From an uncultured Paracoccaceae bacterium (GTDB lineage: Bacteria > Bacteroidota > Bacteroidia > Flavobacteriales > Flavobacteriaceae), in NCBI GenBank assembly GCA_943788135.1, contig CALSPC010000002.1, positions 1 through 64,000 of the forward strand: a stretch of DNA of 64,000 nt, given 5' to 3'. Below the pieces are notes generated by a model. It was given only the letters and a program-made list of their open reading frames with translations. It was not told where the DNA came from and made no database searches. Shown here in pieces: positions 37,671 to 47,741 of the stretch (positions are counted from its first letter, which is position 1; every line of letters starts with the position of its first letter). A program made the translations under genes and the position numbers.

Positions 37671-39000
37671 ACTTGCACTATTTTTATTTATAACAACTGC
37701 TGTGTTTTCGCAGGAGAAACCTACACAGTTTTCACTGGTGGAAGCTGTCGAATTTGCACTTGAAAACAATTACAAAGGCCTAAATGCCGCGCGTGATGTA
37801 GAAATTGCAAAACTCCAAAAATGGCAAACTACTTCCACAGGACTGCCACAAATCAAAGCGGCTATTAATTACAACAACTGGTTGAAACAACAAGTTTCCT
37901 TAATCCCTGCAGAATTTTTTGGTGGAAACCCAGGTCAGTTTGCAGAAATTACTTTTGGAACGAAACAGACTTTAAATGGGACCGTTACCGTTTCTCAAAA
38001 AATATTTGACGGCTCTTATTTGGTCGGGCTACAAGCGGCAAAAGTATTTCTTGAAATCTCTGAAAATGCCAAAGAAAAAACAGAAATTGAACTTCGAAAA
38101 ATGGTAGCTTACGCCTATGGTAATGCATTACTTGCCGAAGAAAATTTAAAAATTATTAATTCAAATACTAGGTTGTTAGAACGCAACCTAGAGGACCTCA
38201 CTAAAGTATATGAGAATGGACTCATCGATCTTGAAAGCGTCCAACAACTACAATTGACGCTAACGAGTTTGAAAAGCAACCAAAGCTATATTGAACGCTT
38301 GAAGAAAATTGCCTATCAAATGTTTAACAATACCATTGGATTGGAACTGAACACAGGCGTAGAACTCACAGATGACCTCGAGCGATTGATTGAAATTTAC
38401 ACCTCTCTTGCGCCCCTAGAATCTATTCTTGAAGCCGAGAATGTAATCGATTATAAAATTGCTTTTAATGATGTAAAAGGCAAAGCGCTCTTACTAAAAT
38501 TAGAAAAGAGCAAAGCCTTACCCACTATTGAAGCATTTTTAAATGGCGGGTACGCAGGAAATAATGACCGGTTTGAGTTTCTAGAAAATTCACAACAATG
38601 GTTTGGATCATCTATGTTTGGGGTGAGCATGAAAATTCCGCTTTTTAGTTCGTTCGGACGCAGTGCCCTTACAAAAAAAGCACGCCTAAATTTAGAGAAA
38701 TCTAAATCCACTTTAAAAGATGTTTCTGAAAAAATCCGACTTGAAATTTCACGTGCTCGGAGCGATTATGAATTTGCTGTTGAAGATCTTGCGATCAAAA
38801 AAGAAGCACTCACACTGTCTGAACAAATTGCTTATAAAAATGAAGTTAAATTTTTTGAAGGGTTAACCACTAGTTTTGAGTTGTCTCAAGCCCAACGGCA
38901 GTTATATACTGCACAACAAGATTATTTACAATCCATGCTTAATATTTTAATAAAACGAATTGATTTAGAAGCACTCATTAATCCACCTCATAACAACTAA
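37660..39000 (+). CDS. TolC-family outer-membrane efflux protein
   Basis: This 446-residue protein has a signal peptide (MLHKLALFLFITTAVFSQ) and the internally duplicated TolC pattern: FSLVEAVEFALENN with two long coiled-coil stretches, and LGKARLNLEKSKSTL and ALTLSEQIAYKNEVKFFEGLTT in the second half. It would form the outer-membrane channel of the RND pump. It overlaps TetR and is 3 bp from the adaptor gene. Confidence 0.9.
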   Translation: MLHKLALFLFITTAVFSQEKPTQFSLVEAVEFALENNYKGLNAARDVEIAKLQKWQTTSTGLPQIKAAINYNNWLKQQVSLIPAEFFGGNPGQFAEITFGTKQTLNGTVTVSQKIFDGSYLVGLQAAKVFLEISENAKEKTEIELRKMVAYAYGNALLAEENLKIINSNTRLLERNLEDLTKVYENGLIDLESVQQLQLTLTSLKSNQSYIERLKKIAYQMFNNTIGLELNTGVELTDDLERLIEIYTSLAPLESILEAENVIDYKIAFNDVKGKALLLKLEKSKALPTIEAFLNGGYAGNNDRFEFLENSQQWFGSSMFGVSMKIPLFSSFGRSALTKKARLNLEKSKSTLKDVSEKIRLEISRARSDYEFAVEDLAIKKEALTLSEQIAYKNEVKFFEGLTTSFELSQAQRQLYTAQQDYLQSMLNILIKRIDLEALINPPHNN

Positions 39001-39003
39001 ACC

Positions 39004-40164
39004 ATGAAATACCTTTATACAATTACTCAAATGAAACCTATTCTATTTTTATCTGTTTTAGCTCTGGCACTCTCCTGTAACTCTAATGTTAAAGAGTCAC
39101 AATCCTTAACTGATCTCAAGTCCAAAAAAGAAGTTTTAATTAAGGAAATGAACCGAATTGGTACAGAACTAAAAGCCATTGAAACGGCTATCTCAGCGTT
39201 GGACACTTTAAAGAAAGTAATGACGGTAACGGCTATTAAAGCAGAAGTCAAAGCGTTTAATCATTATATAGAAGTTCAAGGAACGGTAAAAGCCGATCAA
39301 ACTATTGAATTACATGCAGAAATGGGAGGAACCGTATCTGCTATTTTGGTTAAAGAAGGCCAAAAGGTTACCAAAGGACAAGTCCTAGCAACTCTAGACA
39401 GTGAGGTGATCGATAATTCTGTTCTGCAATTAGAGACCCAACTCGCCTTGGCAACCACCACATTTGAGCGTCAAGCAAGACTTTGGAAGCAAAATATTGG
39501 AAGTGAAATTCAATACTTGCAAGCTAAAGCACAAAAAGAAGGGCTTGAAAACAGCATGAAAAGTATGAAAGCTCAAGCACGAAAAATGAAAATTATCGCG
39601 CCTTTCTCAGGGGTTATAGATCAGATTTTTGCTAAAACTGGGGAACTGACATCTCCACAAATGCCCTTTCTAAGGCTTGTAAATCTAAACACTGTATATG
39701 TCGAAAGCGAAATCACTGAAACCTATTTAAAGGCAATCAAAAAAGGGACTGAAGTCCTCTTAAATTTTAGATCTATTGGAACAACTTTGGAAGCCTCTAT
39801 ATCGCAAGTTGGTAATTTTATTAACCCAAATAATAGAAGTTTTAAAACACGAATTGATTTAGAAAACCCTAACAATGAACTGAAAGCTAACTTATTGGCG
39901 GACATCAAAATTAATGATTTCAAAGCTACTGGCATTGTAATCCCATCACGTTTGGTGCAAAAAGATAGTAACGATCAAACGTTTGTATATACTATTGAAC
40001 CAAACGGAAAAACTCATACAGTTGTTAAAACGTATATGACCGAAGCGATGAACTATGATAACCTCTCATATATTTCTGAAGGGCTTTTGCCCACTTCCAT
40101 TTTGGTTGACAAAGGCGCACGACTTGTAAATAATAACGAAGATGTAAAACTTGTACACTACTAA
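39004..40164 (+). CDS. RND efflux periplasmic adaptor (HlyD family)
   Basis: This 386-residue adaptor links the RND permease to TolC. After a lipoprotein signal ending ALALSC comes a coiled coil (KSKKEVLIKEMNRIGTELK), the lipoyl-like halves (VQGTVKADQTIELHAEMGG with VSAILVKEGQKVTKGQVLA, and MKIIAPFSGVIDQIFAKTGE), and the beta-barrel. The ATG at 39004 gives MKYLYTITQMKP; the second ATG at 39031 gives a more typical signal, so either may be used. The permease gene starts 2 bp after its stop. Confidence 0.92.
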   Translation: MKYLYTITQMKPILFLSVLALALSCNSNVKESQSLTDLKSKKEVLIKEMNRIGTELKAIETAISALDTLKKVMTVTAIKAEVKAFNHYIEVQGTVKADQTIELHAEMGGTVSAILVKEGQKVTKGQVLATLDSEVIDNSVLQLETQLALATTTFERQARLWKQNIGSEIQYLQAKAQKEGLENSMKSMKAQARKMKIIAPFSGVIDQIFAKTGELTSPQMPFLRLVNLNTVYVESEITETYLKAIKKGTEVLLNFRSIGTTLEASISQVGNFINPNNRSFKTRIDLENPNNELKANLLADIKINDFKATGIVIPSRLVQKDSNDQTFVYTIEPNGKTHTVVKTYMTEAMNYDNLSYISEGLLPTSILVDKGARLVNNNEDVKLVHY

Positions 40165-40166
40165 TT

Positions 40167-43100
40167 ATGAGCATACAAAAAATTAAAGAATTCAAACTTT
40201 CGTCTTGGGCAATCTCAAATCGCATGACCGTTTCTGTGGTGACGTTTATTATTGTTCTAAGCGGACTACTGTCTTATACAGGAATGCCTCGTGAAAATTT
40301 TCCCGAAATAATCATTCCTCAAATTTATGTAGCTACGCCTTACCCTGGAAACTCCGCATTGGATGTAGAAAAACTAATCACAAAACGATTAGAGAAGGAG
40401 ATCAATTCCATTACAGGAGTCGATAAAATCACGTCCAATTCTATTCAAGGCTATTCCAGTATTGTTGTAGAATTTAATTTTGATTTTACGCCTGCAGAAG
40501 CACTTCAAAAAGTGAAAGACAAAGTCGATATTGCTATGGCAGACCCCGATTTTCCAAAAGACTTACCTTCAGAACCGAGTGTTTCAGAAATGAATTTTAG
40601 TGAACGAATTCCGATCATGAATATTAATTTATCGGGGGAGTTTTCTATGGATCAACTTAAAGAATACGCCGAATATTTAGAAGATGAAATTGAAGAACTT
40701 AGTGAAATTTCAGGTGTTGATATTCGTGGAGTTCAAGAAAAAGAGTTAGAAATTGCCGTGGATTTATATAAAATGGAGGCTTCAAAAATAAGCTTCACAG
40801 ATATAGAAAATGCCGTTGCTTTTGAAAATATGAGTGTCTCTGGAGGCGATATTCTCGAAAATGGGATTCGAAGAACGGTTCGTGTTCTAGGAGAATTTGA
40901 AGACCCATTAGCGGTGCGAGATATTATTGTTAAACAAGAAAAAGGCCATATTGTTTACTTAAGAGACATCGCTGAAGTCAATTTCAAAGAACAAGAAAAA
41001 GAAAGTTTTGCGCGCGAATATTTACAGCCTGTGGTCATGCTGGATGTTAAGAAAAGAGGAGGACAAAACCTGTTGGAAGCGTCCTCAAAAATTGATGCAA
41101 TCCTAGAAAAGGCTGCTACAAATGTGTTTCCTCAAAATTTAATAATCTCCAAAACAAACGATCAATCTAACGACACAAGAACTATGGTTTCCGATTTGGA
41201 AAACAGCATCATATTAGGAGTCATTTTGGTGGTTGCTGTGCTTTACTTCTTCTTAGGATTCCGAAATGCTTTGTTTGTTGGTATTGCGATTCCTTTATCG
41301 ATGTTTTTATCATTTTCTATTTTGAGTTTTATGGGCGTAACGCTTAATACAATGGTATTATTTTCTTTGGTTATTGCGCTCGGCATGTTGGTTGATAACG
41401 GCATTGTGGTAGTCGAAAATGTCTATCGATTAATGGATGAAGGCTATCCTAGAATTCAAGCTGCAAAACTAGGTGTAGGCGAAGTTGCGATGCCCATTAT
41501 CGCATCGACAGCAACAACTTTAGCCGCGTTTTTACCCCTAATTTTATGGGAAGGCATTATGGGAGAATTCATGAAATGGCTTCCAATCACCCTAATTATT
41601 GTATTGAGTTCTTCACTGTTTGTTGCACTCATCATAAATCCTATGTTGATTTCTGTGTACATGAAAGTGGTACCCAAAAAAGAATCCAAAGTGCCTTTTA
41701 TTTCAAAATTAGAACAATTATATGAACGCTTTTTAAGCTATGCCCTCAAAGGCAAAAAACCAGGAAGCATTATTGTTGGTACCTTTGGATTGTTGGTTCT
41801 TGCAGGGTTTTTGATGTACACTTTCCCCCCTAAAATATTATTCTTTCCAAATACAGATGCCAAACAAGTCTTTGTATTTATTGAATATCCTATTGGAACG
41901 GACATCGAGGAAACAAATCTTATTTCTAAAGAAATCGAAAAAGACATCGAAAACTACTTGAAAAAATATGAGGTCAATGGCGAAAACTTTCTCATTACTT
42001 CCGTAATTGGGCAAGTAGGTGAAGGTACCGCCGATCCCTCTAGAGGACAAGAAGGGGGTAAATCTCCCAATAAAGCACGTATAACCGTTGATTTTGTAAA
42101 GTATCAAGACCGTCAAGGTGTAAATACCGAAGCTGTTCTTAAAGATATTCGCAACGTCATTCAAGGCTATCCTGGAGTGAGTATTGTAGTTGACAAACCT
42201 GCAGATGGCCCACCCACAGGAGCACCCATAAACATTGAAGTAAAAGGGGATGATTATGAATTGATTTTAGAAACTGCAAATCAGTTGAAATCATTTATTA
42301 ACGCCTCTAATATTGCCGGAATTGAAGAGTTAAAATTAGATATCGAACAAGGAAAACCAGAACTTTTGGTTGCTGTCGATCGTCAAAAAGCCAGACGATT
42401 AGGCGTTTCTACAGGTCAAATTGGACTTAATTTACGAACCGCATTGTACGGAAAAGAAATTTCAACGTATAAAGATGCAGAAGATGATTATCCTATAAAT
42501 CTTCGCCTGAAAGATGAAATGCGTTATAACAAGTCCGCCTTACTCGATCAAAAAATTACGTTTAGAAATCAAAGTGATGGACAGATAAAACAAGTGCCGA
42601 TTTCGGCAGTAACCACAACAAAAAATCAGTCGTCATTTAGCGCTATCAAACGCATCAATTTGGATAGAGTCGTAACAATCTACTCCAATGTATTGAATGA
42701 TTACAACGCCACAGAAGTGAATGACAAAATCAGAAGTATTGCAGAAAAATTTGAAACACCAAAAAACATTGCAATCAGCTTTACAGGTGAACAAGAAAAA
42801 CAAGCGGAAGAAATGGCATTTCTTAGCAGAGCACTTTTAATTGCTGTGCTTTTAATTTTCTTAATCTTAGTCGCACAATTTAATTCGGCGACCACTCCTA
42901 TAATCATTTCAATTTCTGTATTTCTTAGTTTAATTGGGGTCTTGTTTGGACTCCTCATTTTTAGAATGGATTTCGTGATACTTATGACTATGATTGGAAT
43001 TATTTCTCTGGCAGGAATTGTGGTGAATAATGCCATTGTATTGATCGATTATATCAACCTTACACTCACTCGAAAGCGACGAGAGCTAGAACTAGAAGCA

Positions 43101-43427
43101 ACAGACAAGCTCACGCCTAGCCTCCTTGTAGACTGTGTAGTGGAAGCGGGAAGAACACGTTTGAGACCTGTATTGCTCACAGCAATAACCACCATTTTAG
43201 GATTGCTTCCGTTAGCCTTAGGAATCAATATTAATTTTAGAACTTTAATTACACAGCTGAATCCAAACTTTTATATTGGTGGAGAAAACGTTGCGTTTTG
43301 GGGGCCAATGGGTTGGGCAATCATCTTTGGATTAACCTTCGCCACCTTTTTAACCTTGGTTGTTGTGCCTATCTTATTTTATTTAATTAATAACTTGAAA
43401 ACAAAAAAGATTAAAGTCGCTTCCTAA
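40167..43427 (+). CDS. RND efflux permease (AcrB-like)
   Basis: This 1086-residue inner-membrane pump has the two-fold RND pattern with twelve helices and large periplasmic loops: FPEIIIPQIYVATPYPGNSALDVE near the N-terminus, ALGMLVDNGIVVVENV in helix 4, IISLAGIVVNNAIVLIDY in the second half, and a C-terminal LRPVLLTAITTILGLLPLA. The helix-4 pair that is DD in AcrB is DN here, so one of the two acidic proton-relay residues is an Asn. The operon is complete: regulator, channel, adaptor and permease. The substrate is unknown. Confidence 0.94.
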   Translation: MSIQKIKEFKLSSWAISNRMTVSVVTFIIVLSGLLSYTGMPRENFPEIIIPQIYVATPYPGNSALDVEKLITKRLEKEINSITGVDKITSNSIQGYSSIVVEFNFDFTPAEALQKVKDKVDIAMADPDFPKDLPSEPSVSEMNFSERIPIMNINLSGEFSMDQLKEYAEYLEDEIEELSEISGVDIRGVQEKELEIAVDLYKMEASKISFTDIENAVAFENMSVSGGDILENGIRRTVRVLGEFEDPLAVRDIIVKQEKGHIVYLRDIAEVNFKEQEKESFAREYLQPVVMLDVKKRGGQNLLEASSKIDAILEKAATNVFPQNLIISKTNDQSNDTRTMVSDLENSIILGVILVVAVLYFFLGFRNALFVGIAIPLSMFLSFSILSFMGVTLNTMVLFSLVIALGMLVDNGIVVVENVYRLMDEGYPRIQAAKLGVGEVAMPIIASTATTLAAFLPLILWEGIMGEFMKWLPITLIIVLSSSLFVALIINPMLISVYMKVVPKKESKVPFISKLEQLYERFLSYALKGKKPGSIIVGTFGLLVLAGFLMYTFPPKILFFPNTDAKQVFVFIEYPIGTDIEETNLISKEIEKDIENYLKKYEVNGENFLITSVIGQVGEGTADPSRGQEGGKSPNKARITVDFVKYQDRQGVNTEAVLKDIRNVIQGYPGVSIVVDKPADGPPTGAPINIEVKGDDYELILETANQLKSFINASNIAGIEELKLDIEQGKPELLVAVDRQKARRLGVSTGQIGLNLRTALYGKEISTYKDAEDDYPINLRLKDEMRYNKSALLDQKITFRNQSDGQIKQVPISAVTTTKNQSSFSAIKRINLDRVVTIYSNVLNDYNATEVNDKIRSIAEKFETPKNIAISFTGEQEKQAEEMAFLSRALLIAVLLIFLILVAQFNSATTPIIISISVFLSLIGVLFGLLIFRMDFVILMTMIGIISLAGIVVNNAIVLIDYINLTLTRKRRELELEATDKLTPSLLVDCVVEAGRTRLRPVLLTAITTILGLLPLALGININFRTLITQLNPNFYIGGENVAFWGPMGWAIIFGLTFATFLTLVVVPILFYLINNLKTKKIKVAS

Positions 43428-43453
43428 GCCAGTCGATTTTAATTTTTAAATGT

Positions 43454-43461
43454 TAAATTTG
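43454..43461 (+). promoter_or_regulatory. -7 box of aspS
   Basis: TAAATTTG fits TAnnTTTG and ends 18 nt before the aspS ATG; no clear TTG at -33. Confidence 0.45.
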
Positions 43462-43479
43462 CGCAACTAATTTAGTCTT

Positions 43480-45231
43480 ATGTACAGAAGTCATCATTGT
43501 GGTCAGTTAAGAACCTCACACATTAACGAAGAAGTTACACTTTCTGGGTGGGTACAAAAATCGCGCGATAAAGGATTTGTAATCTGGGTAGATCTAAGAG
43601 ATCGTTACGGGATTACACAGCTTATCTTTGATGCCGAACGCACCCCAGAAGCGATGATGACCATGGCCAAAAGTTTGGGGCGTGAATTTGTCATTCAAGT
43701 CACGGGAACCGTTATTGAGCGCGCCTCTAAAAACCCGAACTTAGAAACTGGAGATATAGAAATTTTAGTGTCCAAACTAACCGTTTTAAACGACGCTAAA
43801 GTCCCGCCGTTTACCATTGAAGACCAAACGGATGGCGGCGAGGAACTTCGAATGAAGTACCGCTATCTAGATATCAGGAGAAACCCTGTTAAAGACAATT
43901 TAATTTTTAGACATAAAGTAACGCAAGAAGTCCGTTCCTATTTATCTTCTCAAGAATTTATAGAAGTTGAAACGCCTTACTTAATCAAGTCAACGCCAGA
44001 AGGCGCTCGAGATTTTGTAGTACCAAGCCGAATGAACGAAGGTCAATTTTATGCCCTTCCACAATCGCCACAAACCTTCAAACAACTGTTGATGGTTGGA
44101 GGTATGGATAAATATTTTCAGATTGTAAAGTGTTTTAGAGATGAAGATCTAAGAGCAGATCGACAGCCTGAATTTACACAAATAGATTGTGAAATGGCTT
44201 TTGTTGACCAAGAAGATATTTTGAATATTTTTGAAGGTTTAACACGGCATTTAATCAAGTCTGTTCATGGAAAAGACGTTGACTCATTTCCAAGAATGAC
44301 GTATGATGAGGCGATGGAAACCTACGGAAACGACAAACCTGATATTCGTTTTGGAATGAAATTTGGCGACCTAAATGCCGTCACTCAACATAAAGATTTT
44401 GGCGTTTTTAACGCTGCTGAATTGGTCATTGGAATTGCCGTTCCTGGTGGAAATAGCTTCACTCGTAAAGAAATTGACGGCATCATCAACTGGTTAAAAC
44501 GCCCACAAATTGGTGCCTTAGGTATGATCTATTCGCGTTGTAATGACGATGGCACTTATAAATCTTCTGTTGACAAATTCTATGATCAAGACGATTTAGG
44601 GAAATGGGCAGAAGTCACAGGAGCGCAAGCTGGTGACTTCGTTTGTGTCCTTTCTGGACCTACTGATAAAGTAAGAGCACAATTAAGCGCCCTCCGTATG
44701 GAGCTTGCCGAACGTTTAGGGCTTCGAAATCCTAAGGAATTTGCGCCCCTATGGGTGACTGATTTCCCGTTACTGGAATGGGATGAAGACAGCAAACGGT
44801 TCCATGCAATGCACCACCCGTTCACCGCACCAAAACCAGATCAAATCGCCTTATTAGACACCGATCCAGGCGCTGTAAAAGCCAATGCCTATGACTTGGT
44901 TTTAAATGGAAATGAAATTGGTGGTGGCTCAATTCGTATCCACGATAAAGCAACACAAGCGTTGATGTTTGATCATCTTGGGTTTACACCCGAAGAAGCA
45001 AAAGAACAGTTTGGTTTTCTAATGAATGCCTTTGAATATGGCGCACCACCTCATGGTGGTTTGGCCTTTGGTTTGGACCGTTTAGTTGCAATTTTGGGAG
45101 GTCAAGAAACTATTAGAGATTTCATTGCCTTTCCAAAAAATAATTCTGGACGCGATGTGATGATCGATGCACCTTCTCCAATCGATGACACACAGTTAAA
45201 TGAACTTCATCTAAAAGTAGACCTTAAATAA
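43480..45231 (+). CDS. aspS: aspartyl-tRNA synthetase
   Basis: AspRS charges tRNA-Asp. The 583-residue protein has an N-terminal OB-fold anticodon domain ([21 protein letters not shown]), class II motif 2 [14 protein letters not shown] with the aspartate-recognising residues, the bacterial GAD insertion, and motif 3 [13 protein letters not shown]. Length and domains fit the bacterial discriminating or non-discriminating forms; these cannot be told apart here. A small membrane protein gene follows 15 bp later on the same strand. Confidence 0.97.
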   Translation: MYRSHHCGQLRTSHINEEVTLSGWVQKSRDKGFVIWVDLRDRYGITQLIFDAERTPEAMMTMAKSLGREFVIQVTGTVIERASKNPNLETGDIEILVSKLTVLNDAKVPPFTIEDQTDGGEELRMKYRYLDIRRNPVKDNLIFRHKVTQEVRSYLSSQEFIEVETPYLIKSTPEGARDFVVPSRMNEGQFYALPQSPQTFKQLLMVGGMDKYFQIVKCFRDEDLRADRQPEFTQIDCEMAFVDQEDILNIFEGLTRHLIKSVHGKDVDSFPRMTYDEAMETYGNDKPDIRFGMKFGDLNAVTQHKDFGVFNAAELVIGIAVPGGNSFTRKEIDGIINWLKRPQIGALGMIYSRCNDDGTYKSSVDKFYDQDDLGKWAEVTGAQAGDFVCVLSGPTDKVRAQLSALRMELAERLGLRNPKEFAPLWVTDFPLLEWDEDSKRFHAMHHPFTAPKPDQIALLDTDPGAVKANAYDLVLNGNEIGGGSIRIHDKATQALMFDHLGFTPEEAKEQFGFLMNAFEYGAPPHGGLAFGLDRLVAILGGQETIRDFIAFPKNNSGRDVMIDAPSPIDDTQLNELHLKVDLK

Positions 45232-45246
45232 TACTATTCTGATAAA

Positions 45247-45483
45247 ATGAAATACGTGATTTGGGTTTTATTTATTGCAACAATGGTCAGTATGTTCACA
45301 GGGCTTATTGTGGAATTACCGTATTCAAAAAAACTAGTTGGATTTGGAATAATTGGTTTGTGTGTGTTTGTTTTTCCCTTGTTCTCCTATTACCGATGGA
45401 AAGATAAAAAGGTAGCCGACTATATGTTGACTCAGGAAAATCTGGATAAAATGCGGGAATTTAATGATTCTAAAGACGCCTAA
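45247..45483 (+). CDS. small two-helix membrane protein
   Basis: This 78-residue protein has two helices (residues 2-22 and 32-50), then a basic segment YYRWKDKKVADYML. I do not recognise a function. It starts 15 bp after aspS, and its stop is 3 bp from the convergent tadA stop. Confidence 0.75.
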   Translation: MKYVIWVLFIATMVSMFTGLIVELPYSKKLVGFGIIGLCVFVFPLFSYYRWKDKKVADYMLTQENLDKMREFNDSKDA

Positions 45484-45486
45484 AGG

Positions 45487-45936
45487 TTAATTCAAATTTC
45501 GTTTTTCTATAAAAAATCGTTTCATTAATTCTGAGGCTTCGGTAGCTAAAACCCCGCCTCTTAGAACCGTTTTGGGATGTAGTGTTGTTCCCATCACCCC
45601 ACACCCGCGCTGCTCGTCTTTGGCGCCGTAAACTATGGTTGAAATCTGACTCCAATACAATGCACCAGCACACATCTGACAGGGTTCGAGAGTGACGTAT
45701 AAGGTGCATTTCGTTAGGTATTTTCCGCCTAAAAAATTAGCTGCTGCCGTAATGGCTTGCATTTCGGCATGCGCCGTCACATCATTCAACAGTTCTGTAA
45801 GGTTGTGAGCGCGGGCAATAATTCGATTATCAACTACAATCACCGCACCGACTGGAATTTCACCCTTCTCAAAAGCGACTTCTGCTTCTTGAAGCGCCTT
45901 TTTCATAAAATAATCATCATCAAAAATAGCATCCAT
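45487..45936 (-). CDS. tadA: tRNA-specific adenosine deaminase TadA-like
   Basis: This 149-residue cytidine/adenosine deaminase-family enzyme has the zinc site HAEMQAI with the catalytic Glu and PCQMCAGA with the two Cys. Family members deaminate A34 of tRNA-Arg to inosine. The insert RGCGVMGT is typical of TadA. The ATG at 45936 sits 4 nt from a TATTTTTG box. It is divergent from dxs across only 38 bp. Confidence 0.92.
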   Translation of the reverse strand: MDAIFDDDYFMKKALQEAEVAFEKGEIPVGAVIVVDNRIIARAHNLTELLNDVTAHAEMQAITAAANFLGGKYLTKCTLYVTLEPCQMCAGALYWSQISTIVYGAKDEQRGCGVMGTTLHPKTVLRGGVLATEASELMKRFFIEKRNLN

Positions 45937-45974
45937 AAGTCAAAAATACGATTTCAATCTTGTACTTTTGCTAT
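45937..45974. promoter_or_regulatory. 38-bp divergent double promoter of tadA and dxs
   Basis: Two facing -7 boxes occupy the whole gap: TATTTTTG on the minus strand (45948-45941) for tadA and TACTTTTG on the plus strand (45963-45970) for dxs. Each ends 4 nt from its start codon. With so little room, polymerase binding to one should exclude the other. Confidence 0.5.
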
Positions 45975-47729
45975 GTGTTAAAAAATTTACTAGAACATAT
46001 CAATTCTACAACAGATTTACGGCAGCTTTCGACCAGTGAATTACCGCAACTTGCCCAAGAATTAAGGCAATTTATAATTGAAATTGTTGCCACTAAAGAA
46101 GGCCATTTAGGCGCTAGTCTTGGAGTGGTAGAGTTGACTATTGCACTGCATTATGTGTTTAATACTCCGGAAGATGTATTAGTTTGGGATGTAGGTCATC
46201 AAGCCTATGTCCATAAAATTTTGACTGGACGTAAAAATCAGTTTCATACCAACCGACAATATAAGGGGCTCAGTGGATTTCCAAAACGTGACGAAAGTGT
46301 GTATGACGCATTTGGCACAGGACATTCTTCAACCTCAATTTCGGCAGCTTTAGGGATGGCGATTGCCTCCCAATTAAAAGGCGAAAACCGACAGCACATT
46401 GCGGTAATTGGCGACGCGTCTATTGCGAGTGGAATGGCTTTTGAAGGCTTAAATCATGCCGGAGTAACAACCGCCAATTTATTGGTTATTTTAAATGATA
46501 ATGCCATCGGAATTGATCCAAGTGTAGGGGCTTTAAAACAGTATTTAACCAATGTAAAAAAAGGCACTCAAAAACAAGATAATATATTTGAAGCCCTCAA
46601 TTTTGAATATTCTGGTCCAATTGATGGGCATGATATGTTGGCACTCCTTACAGCGTTAGAACATCTCAAAACTATTGATGGCCCTAAATTCTTGCATATT
46701 ATAACAACCAAAGGTAAAGGTTTAAAACAAGCTGAAACCGATCAGGTGACTTACCACGCACCCGGAAAGTTTGATGCTACAACTGGAAATTTGTTGGCAA
46801 AAAGTAGTGATCCACTTCCACCCAAATACCAAGATGTGTTTGGGCTGACACTCCTCGAACTGGCTAGAGCTAATACCGCTATTGTTGGCATCACACCAGC
46901 GATGCCCACAGGAAGTTCCCTGAAATATATGATGGAGGCGCTTCCCGATCGCGCATTTGATGTGGGGATTGCAGAGCAACACGCTGTGACCATGGCTGCA
47001 GGGATGGCTTCTCAAGGCTTAATGCCTTTTTGTACTATTTATTCCACGTTTCTGCAACGGGCATATGATCAGATCATTCACGATGTAGCGCTACAAAATT
47101 TACCTGTTATCTTTTGTATTGATCGTGCTGGACTTGTGGGCGAAGATGGTGCGACACATCATGGCGTGTTTGATTTGGCGTACTTGCGTTGTATTCCCAA
47201 CCTCATCATTGTGGCGCCAAGAAATGAGACGGAATTACGAAACATTATGTACACCGCTCAAAAGGGGTTACAGCAGCCGATTGCGATTCGATATCCAAGA
47301 GGCAGAGGTGTAACACCAGACTGGAAATCCGCATTTAAATCTATTGAAATTGGAACAGGAGTCCAATTGGAACAGGGTGATAATCTTGCTATTTTAAGTA
47401 TAGGTGCGATTTCTAACACGGTTTCAACAGCTATCGAAGGACTCAATTGTGCGCATTATGATCTGCGCTTTGTAAAACCTTTAGATACGCGTTTGTTACA
47501 TACGATTTTCAAAACCTATTCTACGCTCGTTACTATTGAAGATGGTGTGATTAGCGGCGGATTTGGAAGTGCCATTTTAGAGTTTGCAGCGGCTCATCAC
47601 TACAAAAATGATGTGATTGTCAAAGGAATTCCTGATGAGTTTATTGAACATGGACCAATTAATACTCTCTTTGAAACACTGGAACTTGATACTGGAAGTC
47701 TGAAGCGTTTCATCAACTCTAAATTTTAA
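45975..47729 (+). CDS. dxs: 1-deoxy-D-xylulose-5-phosphate synthase
   Basis: DXS makes deoxyxylulose phosphate from pyruvate and glyceraldehyde 3-phosphate, the first step of the MEP isoprenoid pathway. The 584-residue product shows GHLGASLGVVELTIALHY, GTGHSSTSISAALG, the ThDP motif GDASIASGMAFEGLNHAG with NDNAIGID, and the C-terminal transketolase domain with IAEQHAVTMAAGMA and RAGLVGEDGATHHG. I chose a GTG start at 45975 (V/M-LKNLLEH) because a promoter box lies only 4 nt upstream; a TTG at 45960 would lie inside the promoter. It is a little shorter than E. coli DXS, mainly at linkers. Confidence 0.95.
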   Translation: MLKNLLEHINSTTDLRQLSTSELPQLAQELRQFIIEIVATKEGHLGASLGVVELTIALHYVFNTPEDVLVWDVGHQAYVHKILTGRKNQFHTNRQYKGLSGFPKRDESVYDAFGTGHSSTSISAALGMAIASQLKGENRQHIAVIGDASIASGMAFEGLNHAGVTTANLLVILNDNAIGIDPSVGALKQYLTNVKKGTQKQDNIFEALNFEYSGPIDGHDMLALLTALEHLKTIDGPKFLHIITTKGKGLKQAETDQVTYHAPGKFDATTGNLLAKSSDPLPPKYQDVFGLTLLELARANTAIVGITPAMPTGSSLKYMMEALPDRAFDVGIAEQHAVTMAAGMASQGLMPFCTIYSTFLQRAYDQIIHDVALQNLPVIFCIDRAGLVGEDGATHHGVFDLAYLRCIPNLIIVAPRNETELRNIMYTAQKGLQQPIAIRYPRGRGVTPDWKSAFKSIEIGTGVQLEQGDNLAILSIGAISNTVSTAIEGLNCAHYDLRFVKPLDTRLLHTIFKTYSTLVTIEDGVISGGFGSAILEFAAAHHYKNDVIVKGIPDEFIEHGPINTLFETLELDTGSLKRFINSKF

Positions 47730-47741
47730 AAAAGGGAGTTT

